This document shows positions 26,529 to 36,503 of a stretch of DNA of 64,000 bases, one piece after another; the stretch's first letter is position 1, and the number at the start of each line of letters is the position of its first letter. The stretch is from Hymenobacter cavernae (GTDB taxonomy: Bacteria > Bacteroidota > Bacteroidia > Cytophagales > Hymenobacteraceae), in NCBI RefSeq assembly GCF_014641455.1, contig NZ_BMHT01000003.1, forward strand, positions 491,921 through 555,920. The letters run 5' to 3'. The position numbers were made by a program, and so were the translations under genes. Below the pieces are notes generated by a model. It was given only the letters and a program-made list of their open reading frames with translations. It was not told the origin of the DNA and searched no databases.

Positions 26529-26870
26529 GGTGGTGGAGATTTTGAGTGGAGTTGAAAGAAAGTGGTGACAAGCCGCCCGATGCGAACCTAGGTTTCCACG
26601 GATTTCCGTTGGCAGAATAGCCTCGCGTTTGCATCGAACACTTGAATATATTAGAAATAAATTATAAATAAAAGGTTTATTACTATTTTTTATATCTGGC
26701 TTTTAGCCAATAGCTGAACAGCTCTTTGCCAAGCCTGTCCAACTGTCTTCTACAACCCCTGATATAAGCCCGTAGCAACTCGCCTTTCTTTCACCCGTCA
26801 AAGAAGGCTGGCGGTCAACTTACCTTCTTCGTGGGCTAGGTTCTTCAAAGTTGGTTGTGGGTCAGGAGCG
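26529..26870. other. Intergenic region, AT-rich
   Basis: 342 bp between two paralogues on the same strand. It has a long AT-rich tract at 26640-26700, probably promoter sequence for the downstream gene, an ACCTAGGT at 26586 and a GCTAGGT at 26834. No terminator hairpin or ORF is convincing. Confidence 0.4.
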
Positions 26871-27245
26871 CTACTTAGCCGGGTTGAGCAATGCCGTCAT
26901 GCTGCTGCGAGCTTGTTTATAGGAAGCCAGCTGCGTTGGGCGCAGCAGGTCCAGCAAGGCCGCGTCATACTGCGACTGCGCTTCGGCCAGGTGCTGGTCC
27001 AGAGCCGCCTGATCAGCGGCATACTGGATTTTTATAACCTCTACCTCGGTTAGCATCTGCTCGTTGAGCTGCTTCACCTTCACGTACTGCCCTTCTTCCA
27101 GGTTCACCTTCGCCGACAATGCCCGCGTCATGTTCAAAGCCCGGGCTCGTATGGAAGGCGGCATGTCGGCAGCAGAACGGCCGTGATTACCGCCTCCGCT
27201 TTGCAGCGTGAATACGGTAATGGCTAAGAGACAAAGTTTTATCAT
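26871..27245 (-). CDS. Small secreted helical protein, Spy/CpxP-like (family A, member 3)
   Basis: 124 aa, signal-like N-terminus of about 18 residues. Mature part MTRALSAKVNLEEGQYVKVKQLNEQMLTEVEVIKIQYAADQAALDQHLAEAQSQY and LRPTQLASYKQARSSMTALLNPAK. It is very close to member 2 (same EGQYVKV, QYAAD, SSMTAL words), so the two are probably duplicates in tandem. No lipobox. Role unknown. Confidence 0.7.
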   Translation of the reverse strand: MIKLCLLAITVFTLQSGGGNHGRSAADMPPSIRARALNMTRALSAKVNLEEGQYVKVKQLNEQMLTEVEVIKIQYAADQAALDQHLAEAQSQYDAALLDLLRPTQLASYKQARSSMTALLNPAK

Positions 27246-27550
27246 AATACTAAGGGTTAAAAAGAATTAGAAAAACATCATGATTCAGGAAGATAAAACG
27301 GCTACCAAGCCACTACAAAAGTGCTGTACCTCGTTTAGTACTATTGTTCTACCTGATCAAATGTAAGAATATATATTTAACAATAATATTATTTTTTATC
27401 ACTATTCTAATCAATAACTTTCACCTATCCTAGTCTTTAGGCTCATTGTCAGCCTAGTCATAGTCCAACAGAGAAGGAATAGTATAAATAAAAAAAGTCT
27501 CAGCGACGGTTGTCGCTGAGACTTTTGCTACTTGTACTCGGCTGGATTAT
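27246..27550 (-). terminator. AT-rich intergenic region with OmpA-gene terminator
   Basis: 305 bp. On the minus strand AGTCTCAGCGAC pairs with GTCGCTGAGACT around a short loop at about 27491-27531, followed by a T-run, and ends transcription of the OmpA gene. The remainder (27246-27480) is AT-rich and probably promoter region for the gene on the minus strand downstream of it; no ORF is supported. Confidence 0.65.
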
Positions 27551-29503
27551 TTACAGAATCCGCAGCTCGATGCGTCTGTTCTGCTGGCGGTGGGCTTCTG
27601 AGTCGTTCGCCACGAGCGATTTGGTTTCGCCGTAGCCTTTAAACCGCAACCTAGCTTCCGGAATGCCCTGCTTCACCAGGTAATTGTACACGGAGCGCGC
27701 CCGGTTCTGCGACAAGGTCATGTTGTCCGCGTCGGCACCCACGTCGTCGGTGTGACCGGATATTTCCACCTGAATATCTTTGTATTGACGCATAAACTGA
27801 ATCAGGCGGTTCAGCTCCGTTTGCGACTTCGGCTTCAGCTCGTACTGCTTGGTATCGAAGAACAGGTTGTTCAATACGATGCTGCGCCCGGCGCGCACGG
27901 GCTCCAGGTAGATATCGAGCGTGAGCGGGTCGAAGCTATGCTTATCCGTATAGTCGAAGTTGAGGCTCTTCATCAGGTACTTGTCGGCGGCGGCGTACAT
28001 GGCGTACTGCCGGCCTTCGTTGAGCACCACGGTGTAGTCGCCCACTTCGGGGTCGGAAGTCACAAACTGCGTTAGCTCGTCGGAATTCAGGTCGTAGAGC
28101 TGCACGTCGGCCTTGATGGGCTTCTTCGTAACGGCATCAAACACACGGCCTTGCGTGTAGGTACTGGTTTCGCGGGCCTGCACCTGCTTGGGCACTTCAA
28201 AGCCAAACAGCTCCACCGGCCGGTCGCGCTCCGACTTCACGCCGGGTTCCGCAGCCCTGGAGCGCGAGCAGAAGCCGCGACGGTTGTCGGAGCTAATGAA
28301 GAGCGAGGCTTCATTCTCAAACGTATTCAGCGGATAACCTAGGTTTTGCGGGATGCTCCAGCGCGTAGGCGCTTCAAGCTCACAACGATACACGTCGAGG
28401 CCGCCCATGCCCACCAGCCCGTCCGTGACGTAGTAGAGCGTGGTGCCGCTGGCGTGAATGAAGGGCGCCATGTCCTTGCCCGCTGTATTCACTGGCTCAC
28501 CTAGGTTCTTGGCCAGGCTCCAGGTGCCGTCGGGTTGCAAGGTTGTCATGTAAATGTCTTCCTGCCCCTTGCCACCGCGCCGCGTGGAGGTGAAGTACAG
28601 CGTACGGCCGTCGGCGGAAAGCGTCGGCTGCGAGTCCCACTCCACCGAATTCACGTTGCGACCTAGGTTTTCGGGCTTGCTCCAGTTGTTGCCGGTGCGC
28701 CGCGAGATGTACAGGTCGCAGTTGCCAACGGCACCAGGCCGGTCGCAGGACGCAAAAACGAGGGTTTTGCCGTCACCCGAGATGGTGCCTGCGCCCTCGT
28801 TATAAGGCGTGTTAATGACTGGCGAAATCGAAACCGGTGCGGCGAAGCTGCCGTCTTTGTTCTGTTTGGCGATGAACAGGTCTTCGTTGCTCTGCACCTG
28901 CGCCGTGGGCCGGATGGTATACAGCAGAAAGCGGTTATCTGCCGTCAGGGCCGGAAAGTACTGAAAATGAAAGGTATTGAGCGGTTCACCTAAACGAGTA
29001 GGTGCAATGCCCACCGGATTGGCCATGGCCTTTACGGCGAACTCACAGTTCAGCAGCTGCCGCTGAGCGCGGGCGAGCGTGCGCTGGCTCTTAGGAGCAA
29101 CTTTGAGGTATTTCTTGTAGCTGTCGGCGGCCGTCTGGTAGTCGCCGAAGCTGATGGCTAGCTCGCCCAGCGTGTAGTAGTCGTTGGCCCGCGTTGGGTT
29201 GAGCGGCGTCTTCGACAAGCCGTCGCGGTACGCCTCGAAAGCCGCCTGGTTTTCACCCATTGCCTTCAGCATCGAGCCCTTCATCACGAACGGTTCCGGC
29301 AGCGACGGAAACTTCTGATTAAGCTGGGTCAGCGTCTCAATGGCTTTCGGAAAGTCCCGGTTTTTGGCCTGCTCCTGGGCTTTCTCCCACAGGTTAGTCG
29401 CCTTCGTGTTCGTAGTAGAAAGCTTAGCCTGGGCCTGAACTGACGTGGGCGATACCGCCGCCAGCGCGAGCAGCAATAAGGAAGCGGGGAGCAAACAGCG
29501 CAT
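27551..29503 (-). CDS. TPR / PD40 / OmpA envelope protein (PorE-like layout)
   Basis: 650 aa with a signal peptide (1-24). Order of parts: TPR-like repeats (about 35-160), five WD40-like PD40 blades (about 180-420; PALTADNRFLLY, TISGDGKTLVFAS, TLSADGRTLYFTS and others), a carboxypeptidase-regulatory-like segment (about 450-540) and a C-terminal OmpA peptidoglycan-binding domain (FDTKQYELKPKSQTELNRL, then HTDDVGADADN and NRRIELRIL). This is the layout of type 9 secretion protein PorE and of other Bacteroidota OmpA proteins. No lipobox is seen, and no other T9SS gene is near, so the T9SS role is only possible. Confidence 0.8.
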   Translation of the reverse strand: MRCLLPASLLLLALAAVSPTSVQAQAKLSTTNTKATNLWEKAQEQAKNRDFPKAIETLTQLNQKFPSLPEPFVMKGSMLKAMGENQAAFEAYRDGLSKTPLNPTRANDYYTLGELAISFGDYQTAADSYKKYLKVAPKSQRTLARAQRQLLNCEFAVKAMANPVGIAPTRLGEPLNTFHFQYFPALTADNRFLLYTIRPTAQVQSNEDLFIAKQNKDGSFAAPVSISPVINTPYNEGAGTISGDGKTLVFASCDRPGAVGNCDLYISRRTGNNWSKPENLGRNVNSVEWDSQPTLSADGRTLYFTSTRRGGKGQEDIYMTTLQPDGTWSLAKNLGEPVNTAGKDMAPFIHASGTTLYYVTDGLVGMGGLDVYRCELEAPTRWSIPQNLGYPLNTFENEASLFISSDNRRGFCSRSRAAEPGVKSERDRPVELFGFEVPKQVQARETSTYTQGRVFDAVTKKPIKADVQLYDLNSDELTQFVTSDPEVGDYTVVLNEGRQYAMYAAADKYLMKSLNFDYTDKHSFDPLTLDIYLEPVRAGRSIVLNNLFFDTKQYELKPKSQTELNRLIQFMRQYKDIQVEISGHTDDVGADADNMTLSQNRARSVYNYLVKQGIPEARLRFKGYGETKSLVANDSEAHRQQNRRIELRIL

Positions 29504-29519
29504 AGCGAGGTGGGGGAAC

Positions 29520-30116
29520 CTACGGGATGTCGAGGAATTTATGGGTTTGCAAGGATACCTGCCACTGCGGATGCTCCTTCACATAATCGACAATGAGTGG
29601 CATCATGGCGGTGGCTTTGCTCCACTCGGGCTGCAAGTAAAGACGGGTTTGCGGCCCTACTTGCGCGGCGTGCTCTTCCGCCCAGGCAAAGTCACTCTTG
29701 TTGAAGACGATAATCTTCAGCTCATCTGCGTGTTGGAGCACTTGTGGCAGCGGCGCCTTGAATTTCTTGGGCGACACGCAGATCCAGTCCCATTGCCCGG
29801 TGAGCGGGTAAGCGCCGGAGGTTTCAATCCAGGTTTGGCAGCCGGCTTCTTTGAGCGCACCTGTCAAAGCCGTAAGGTCGTGCATGAGGGGCTCGCCGCC
29901 GGTAATCACGACGTTGCGGCCGGGGTGCTCAGTAACGGCGGCTACCATGTCGGCAATGGCCACGCGCGGGTGCTGGTCAGCGTCCCACGACTCTTTTACG
30001 TCGCACCAGACGCAGCCTACATCGCAACCGCCTAGGCGCAAAAAGTACGCGGCGCGGCCCGTGTTGTAACCCTCGCCCTGAATTGTGTAGAACTGCTCCA
30101 TCAGGGGCAGTGCCAC
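29520..30116 (-). CDS. queE: 7-carboxy-7-deazaguanine synthase (radical SAM)
   Basis: QueE makes 7-carboxy-7-deazaguanine, an intermediate of queuosine/preQ0. The cluster motif is a CX3CX2C (CDVGCVWC), and FYTIQGEGYNTG starts the domain. The GTG at 30116-30114 gives MALPLMEQFYTIQGEG. An ATG at 30101 would start at MEQFYT. A TTG at 30209 gives a 36-residue extension that I do not trust. The substrate region GGEPLMHDL is present. About 198 aa, within the family range. No other queuosine gene is adjacent. Confidence 0.85.
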   Translation of the reverse strand: MALPLMEQFYTIQGEGYNTGRAAYFLRLGGCDVGCVWCDVKESWDADQHPRVAIADMVAAVTEHPGRNVVITGGEPLMHDLTALTGALKEAGCQTWIETSGAYPLTGQWDWICVSPKKFKAPLPQVLQHADELKIIVFNKSDFAWAEEHAAQVGPQTRLYLQPEWSKATAMMPLIVDYVKEHPQWQVSLQTHKFLDIP

Positions 30117-30264
30117 AGCCGCCGTGGGCTCAGCAGACGGCGTAAGTATGGAAAGTGAGTGTAGCAAAGCGAAATAAAAACGAAAGAGCCTGACTGTGGG
30201 GTACAACAACCGGACCGCAAAAAAAGTCCGCTAATGACCAACAGTCAGACCCTAAAAGTAGCAG

Positions 30265-30296
30265 AACGGGCGGAATCTTCTCACATTCCGCCCGTT
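30265..30296 (-). terminator. Probable terminator after folD
   Basis: AACGGGCGGAAT pairs perfectly with ATTCCGCCCGTT (12 bp) around an 8-nt loop just after the folD stop. The T-tract on the minus strand is weak. Confidence 0.5.
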
Positions 30297-30306
30297 AGAT
30301 TCGCTT

Positions 30307-31218
30307 TTACCGCGGATAAACTTCGCCTTTCGCCGCCCGCAAGGTGTTGCGCAGGAGCATGGCAATGGTCATGGGGCCAACGCCACCGGGCACGGGCGTG
30401 ATGTAGCTAGCTTTGGGCGCCACCTCCGCAAAGTTGACGTCGCCTTTCAGCACAAAGCCCGATTTGCGGTTGGCATCCTCTACCCGCGTCGTACCCACGT
30501 CGATAACCACGGCACCGGGCTGCACCATGTCGGCCGTCACGAACTCCGGCTTACCCAGGGCTGCCACCACAATGTCGGCTTGCTGCACGATGCTGGCTAG
30601 GTCTTTCGTGCGCGAGTGACATAAAGTAACGGTGCAGTTGCCAGGCTCCAAGTTCTTCGCAAGCAGAATGCTAACGGGGGTACCCACAATATTACTGCGC
30701 CCAATCACCACGCAGTGCTTGCCGCTCGTCTTGATGTTATAGCGAGCCAGCAGCTCCACAATGCCCGAAGGCGTCGCGGGCAGCAGCGCCGGCAGCCCCG
30801 CCACCATCCGACCTAAGTTCATGGGGTGGAAACCGTCGACATCTTTCTCCGGCCGAATAGCTTCAATTACCTTATCAGGGTTGATGTGCTTGGGCAAGGG
30901 CAGCTGCACGATGAACCCATCGATTTCCGGATTCTGATTCAGCTCCTCCACCTTCGCCAGCAGTTCCGCCTCGGTAATGTCATCTTCGTAACGCAACAGC
31001 GTAGAGCCGAAGCCTACTCGCTCGCAGGCCAGCACTTTGTTGCGCACATACGTCTCGGAGCCGCCATCGTGGCCGACGAGGATGGCAGCCAAGTGCGGTG
31101 CTTTCTGACCAGCAGCTTTCAACGCTTCGACTTCGGCGGCTATTTCAACTTTGATGTCCTCGGCGGTTTTCTTACCGTCGATGAGCTGGTAGGTAGTCGG
31201 TTCGGAGGCAGTGGTCAT
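30307..31218 (-). CDS. folD: Methylenetetrahydrofolate dehydrogenase / cyclohydrolase
   Basis: 303 aa from the ATG at 31218-31216. FolD interconverts methylene-, methenyl- and formyl-THF. Visible are the substrate/catalytic Tyr-Lys region [13 protein letters not shown] (Y and K), [13 protein letters not shown], the Rossmann-type [14 protein letters not shown] and the C-terminal [13 protein letters not shown]. Lengths agree with bacterial FolD. The upstream small gene ends 10 bp before and may share its transcript. Confidence 0.95.
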   Translation of the reverse strand: MTTASEPTTYQLIDGKKTAEDIKVEIAAEVEALKAAGQKAPHLAAILVGHDGGSETYVRNKVLACERVGFGSTLLRYEDDITEAELLAKVEELNQNPEIDGFIVQLPLPKHINPDKVIEAIRPEKDVDGFHPMNLGRMVAGLPALLPATPSGIVELLARYNIKTSGKHCVVIGRSNIVGTPVSILLAKNLEPGNCTVTLCHSRTKDLASIVQQADIVVAALGKPEFVTADMVQPGAVVIDVGTTRVEDANRKSGFVLKGDVNFAEVAPKASYITPVPGGVGPMTIAMLLRNTLRAAKGEVYPR

Positions 31219-31228
31219 GTGTATGCTT

Positions 31229-31411
31229 TTATGCGTGTGGTTCTTGTTTGTGCTTGTCTTCATAGGCGGCAATAGCAGTGGCACCCGCTGCCATGATGGC
31301 TTTTTCCATAGCAGGCCAATCGTCCCTCCAACGGAACTTGCGCTCTTGTCCTTTGCGGATTTTCTCTAGCTGTGCTTCGTTCGTACAGTTCTTGGTGAGA
31401 TTCTCAGACAT
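31229..31411 (-). CDS. Small hydrophilic protein, hypothetical
   Basis: 60 aa, ATG at 31411-31409. N-terminal [27 protein letters not shown], then an Ala-rich segment ([22 protein letters not shown]). It is highly charged, with no signal peptide or membrane helix. It stands 10 bp upstream of folD on the same strand, so the two are probably cotranscribed. Family not recognised. Confidence 0.5.
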   Translation of the reverse strand: MSENLTKNCTNEAQLEKIRKGQERKFRWRDDWPAMEKAIMAAGATAIAAYEDKHKQEPHA

Positions 31412-31482
31412 GGTTTTGAGGTTATCATAGCACGCCGTGTCAAGAAGTGTATGAGGTGAAAAAAGAAGAGTGACTATAAGCG

Positions 31483-31516
31483 CAAAAAAAACGCGCCCGG
31501 CTAGGGCGCGTTTTGG
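31483..31516 (-). terminator. Terminator after lepA, with CTAG in the loop
   Basis: AAAACGCGCCC and GGGCGCGTTTT form the stem with a CTAGC-containing loop, followed on the minus strand by a long T-run, directly after lepA. Confidence 0.75.
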
Positions 31517-31517
31517 A

Positions 31518-33305
<1,788 letters not shown>

Positions 33306-33372
33306 TAGAGGCGGTTTTTTCCAACTGCGAAGGTAATCAAATCGGCCGGGAAAAGCTAGGTTGATAAGGTGA

Positions 33373-33438
33373 TGTAGCGCGGACTTTGTAGTCTACAGTT
33401 GCCTACTCCGATGCGCGGACTACAAAGTCTGCGCTACA
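33373..33438. repeat. Palindromic repeat between lepA and GH15
   Basis: TGTAGCGCGGACTTTGTAGTC and GACTACAAAGTCTGCGCTACA flank a 24-nt spacer, so the arms pair almost perfectly (21 bp, one mismatch). It lies in a divergent promoter region and is not a gene. Confidence 0.65.
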
Positions 33439-33514
33439 TATCCAAGGAAATTCTCCCGCATAGCTCGGCAGCGCGGCCGCTTTCTACGTTAAGGTTTTCA
33501 AACTGACTTTCGCT

Positions 33515-35365
33515 ATGAAGCAAGCTACTCCGCTGGAAGACTACGGCCTGATTGGCAATCTGCACACGGTGGCACTCGTCTCCAAGGCTGGTTCACTGGA
33601 TTACCTCCCCTTCACCGGCTTCGACTCACCTACCATTTTCGCGGCGTTGCTGGATCTGGAAAAAGGCGGTTCGTGGAGCCTCCAGCCGGTCGGCGATGAG
33701 GTACGCAGCAAGCAGCTCTACCTACCTGACACGGGGGTGCTGCTTACGCGCTTTTTCACTGATAACGGCATTGCCGAGCTTACCGACTTTATGCCGGTAA
33801 AGCGCAACGAGCAGAATTGCGCCGTGGTGCGCAGCCTGCACATTGTGAAGGGCACCATGGAGTTTAAAATGCGGTGCGCCCCCCGTTTCGACTATGCCCG
33901 CACGCAGCATACCATTCAACCACAGGAAGATGGCAGCTTGCTATTCCGCAGCGACGGCCCTGATGGCTTTCAGTTTCGCTTGCTGGGTAATCGGCCGTTT
34001 GATACTACTAACGCAGGCGATGCTACCGGCAGCTGGCAGCTGGAGGCGGGCGATACCGTGAGCTTCGTTATTGAAGCTACGCCAGTGGATGACCCTAGCT
34101 TTACAGCCCGCGACCTAGCTCACTACACGGAGGTGGCTTTTCAGGACACGCTCAGCTTCTGGCGCGAGTGGGTGGAAAGCAGCACCTATACGGGCCGCTG
34201 GCGCGAGACAGTGCTGCGCTCGGCTATCACGCTGAAGCTGCTCACCTCGCTCGAACACGGCTCTACGGTCGCCGCTGCTACGTTTAGTTTGCCCGAGTGC
34301 ATTGGCGGCAATCGGAACTGGGACTACCGCTACACCTGGGTCCGGGATGCGGCGTTTACCATGTATGCCTTTCTGCGGCTGGGCTTTACGCGCGAGTCCA
34401 AGGACTTTCTGCGCTGGATTATGGAGCGTTGCGAGCAGCTCACCGATGCCGGCGACTTGCAGCTGATGTACGCCGTCGACGGCAGCTCCGACCTGCCCGA
34501 GCTGGAGCTAGGCCACCTCAGCGGCTACCGCGACTCACGGCCCGTGCGCATTGGCAACGGCGCCGCGCAGCAGTTTCAGCTCGATATCTACGGGGAGCTG
34601 CTCGACACCATCTTTCTTTATAATAAGTACGGCGGCCGTATCACCTACGCGTTCTGGCAGCACATCACGCGGCTCGTGAATTTCGTAGCCGAAAACTGGC
34701 AGCGCCCCGACCACAGCATCTGGGAAGTGCGCGACGAAGAACGCCTGTTCTTATCGGGCAAAGTCATGTGCTGGGTTGCCCTGGACCGCGCCATCAGTAT
34801 TGCCCGCGACCGGTCGTTCCCGGCGCCGCTGGCCGAGTGGCACCGCGTGCGCGACGACATTTACAAGGAGGTGTACGACAACTACTGGAGCGAGGAAAAG
34901 CAGGCCTTTGTGCAGTACAAAGGCAGCCAGGTAATTGATGCCAGTGTGCTCTTGCTCCCGCTTATCCGCATGTTTAGCCCCGTCGAGCCGCGCTGGCAGT
35001 CTACCATGCGGGCCGTTGAGAAAGAGCTACTGCTTGATTCCCTGATGTTTCGCTACCACTCCAACGGCGGGGCCACCGACGGCCTCACGGGCGAGGAAGG
35101 CACGTTCACGATGTGCTCGTTTTGGTACATTGAAAACCTCTCGCGGGGTGGCGAGCTGGATAAAGCTAGGTTACTGTTTGAAAAGCTACTCGGTTTTGCC
35201 AGCCCCTTAGGCCTTTACTCCGAGCAGATTGGCCCGCAGGGCGAGCAGATCGGCAACTACCCGCAGGCCTTCACGCACCTAGCTTTAATCAGCGCCGCAT
35301 TCCAGCTGAACCGCGACCTAGACGCCCGGCAAACGGGTCAGCGCGGCGGACACCAGTTTGTATAG
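33515..35365 (+). CDS. Glycoside hydrolase family 15 protein
   Basis: 616 aa without a signal peptide, so probably cytoplasmic. GH15 members are glucoamylases or trehalases with an (alpha/alpha)6 barrel. The N-terminal part MKQATPLEDYGLIGNLHTVALVSKAGSLDYLPF is the bacterial GH15 beta-domain start, and NRNWDYRYTWVRDAAFTMYAFLRLGF and EEGTFTMCSFWYIENLSRGG are the family catalytic segments, the latter with the acidic pair. Trehalase or maltooligosaccharide hydrolase are both possible. Confidence 0.9.
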   Translation: MKQATPLEDYGLIGNLHTVALVSKAGSLDYLPFTGFDSPTIFAALLDLEKGGSWSLQPVGDEVRSKQLYLPDTGVLLTRFFTDNGIAELTDFMPVKRNEQNCAVVRSLHIVKGTMEFKMRCAPRFDYARTQHTIQPQEDGSLLFRSDGPDGFQFRLLGNRPFDTTNAGDATGSWQLEAGDTVSFVIEATPVDDPSFTARDLAHYTEVAFQDTLSFWREWVESSTYTGRWRETVLRSAITLKLLTSLEHGSTVAAATFSLPECIGGNRNWDYRYTWVRDAAFTMYAFLRLGFTRESKDFLRWIMERCEQLTDAGDLQLMYAVDGSSDLPELELGHLSGYRDSRPVRIGNGAAQQFQLDIYGELLDTIFLYNKYGGRITYAFWQHITRLVNFVAENWQRPDHSIWEVRDEERLFLSGKVMCWVALDRAISIARDRSFPAPLAEWHRVRDDIYKEVYDNYWSEEKQAFVQYKGSQVIDASVLLLPLIRMFSPVEPRWQSTMRAVEKELLLDSLMFRYHSNGGATDGLTGEEGTFTMCSFWYIENLSRGGELDKARLLFEKLLGFASPLGLYSEQIGPQGEQIGNYPQAFTHLALISAAFQLNRDLDARQTGQRGGHQFV

Positions 35366-35369
35366 GCGC

Positions 35370-35450
35370 CTGTCATTCCGAGCAACGCGAGGAATCTGAG
35401 TCAAGACCTAGGTTGGTAACTCAGATTCCTCGCGTTGCTCGGAATGACAG
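35370..35450. repeat. Perfect 32-bp inverted repeat with ACCTAGGT loop
   Basis: Arms 35370-35401 and 35419-35450 are exact reverse complements. The 17-nt loop contains ACCTAGGT at 35406. It lies 5 bp after the GH15 stop and could form a strong hairpin in RNA. Confidence 0.75.
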
Positions 35451-35540
35451 CCGATTGAACTTAACCGAATAACAACTCAAGCGTAAGCAGCAGAAAGACA
35501 CCTAGCCTACCCTATTCCACCTCACCAAACTTCTCCCCTC

Positions 35541-35891
35541 ATGAGCACCCAACTAAATCCGCAAGCCGTAAAATTCGCCCAGCGGCTAATTACTGAAGGC
35601 AAGATCAAAAACGACGAAGGCCAGTGGGGCGAGCACAACCCCGATTCTGACGACGAAAACAAGTTTCTTGAAAAACACGAAATTGAGGAGTACGGCAACT
35701 GGCACCTAGGCCTCGACAGTAGCAAGGGCGAAGACACTAAAGGCCGCTACAAGTTTCCCTACGGCGACTTCAAAACTGTGCACCGCGACGGGCTGATTGC
35801 GGCTAAAGAGCGCGCCGCCCAGCAAGGCTACACCGATATCGAGAAAGCTGCGGATGAACTTTTGCAAGCCCTGGAACAGAAGGCCGGTTAA
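35541..35891 (+). CDS. Hypothetical acidic protein
   Basis: 116 aa, no signal or membrane helix. The first half is acidic (GQWGEHNPDSDDENKFLEKHEIEEYGNW), the second half has WHLGLDSSKGEDTKGRYKFPYGDFKTVHRDGLIAAKERAAQQGYTDIEKAADELLQALE, a helical domain-like segment. I do not recognise a named family. It lies alone between repeats. Confidence 0.6.
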   Translation: MSTQLNPQAVKFAQRLITEGKIKNDEGQWGEHNPDSDDENKFLEKHEIEEYGNWHLGLDSSKGEDTKGRYKFPYGDFKTVHRDGLIAAKERAAQQGYTDIEKAADELLQALEQKAG

Positions 35892-35912
35892 AGATTTGAT
35901 TGTGAAAGTTGG

Positions 35913-35945
35913 AACGTCATGCTGAGCGGGGCTCAGCATGACGTT
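35913..35945. repeat. Short palindrome of the GTCATGCTGAGC family
   Basis: AACGTCATGCTGAGC and GCTCAGCATGACGTT pair perfectly around a 3-nt loop. It shares its core with the repeat at 20519-20604 and looks like a shortened version. It may end the hypothetical gene's transcript. Confidence 0.6.
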
Positions 35946-36000
35946 CTGTTTTTTAGATATATTTACAACAATTCTCCTTAACCTAAACACCTCTATTCCA

Positions 36001-36408
36001 ATGAGTATCACACTAGAACAGGCCGAACAAGCCATTAAGGCCGCTCAGCAAAAATCCCGTGAGCTAGGGGTAAAAATGAACATCGCCATCGTTGATGCCG
36101 GGGCCAACCTCACAGCCTTCTCCCGCATGGATGATGCCTGGCTCGGCTCCATTGATATTGCCATTCGCAAGGCGCGCACCGCCCGTTTCTTTGATATGCC
36201 CACCGGCAACCTAGGGCAAGCCTCGCAGCCCGGTGGTTCGCTCTACAACATCGAGCACTCTAATGGTGGGCTGATTACCTTCCCCGGCGGCTTACCGCTT
36301 AAAGACGGTAGCGGCAAAATAGTCGGTGCTATCGGCGTATCGGGCGACACGGTGGAGAATGACCATACGGTGGCGCAGGCAGGCTTAGATGCGCTGCAAA
36401 GCGCGTAA
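36001..36408 (+). CDS. GlcG/HbpS family heme-binding-type protein
   Basis: 135 aa from the ATG at 36001; the ORF back to 35938 includes the palindrome region and is not used. N-terminal helix [43 protein letters not shown], then the conserved [13 protein letters not shown] and [20 protein letters not shown](D). HbpS-like proteins bind heme or take part in oxidative stress signalling, and GlcG is associated with glycolate operons. No partner gene is near. The role here is unclear. Confidence 0.8.
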   Translation: MSITLEQAEQAIKAAQQKSRELGVKMNIAIVDAGANLTAFSRMDDAWLGSIDIAIRKARTARFFDMPTGNLGQASQPGGSLYNIEHSNGGLITFPGGLPLKDGSGKIVGAIGVSGDTVENDHTVAQAGLDALQSA

Positions 36409-36430
36409 CGAAACTATAGTATTTACGAAA

Positions 36431-36466
36431 ATAGCCGAGCCACTTTCCCCGTGACTCGGCTGTTTT
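36431..36466 (+). terminator. Terminator after the GlcG-like gene
   Basis: AGCCGAGCCAC pairs with GTGACTCGGCT (one mismatch) followed by TGTTTTATTT, 23 bp after the stop. Confidence 0.6.
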
Positions 36467-36503
36467 ATTTTACGCGTTACTACCTAGCTTTTGCTGAAAC
36501 AAG

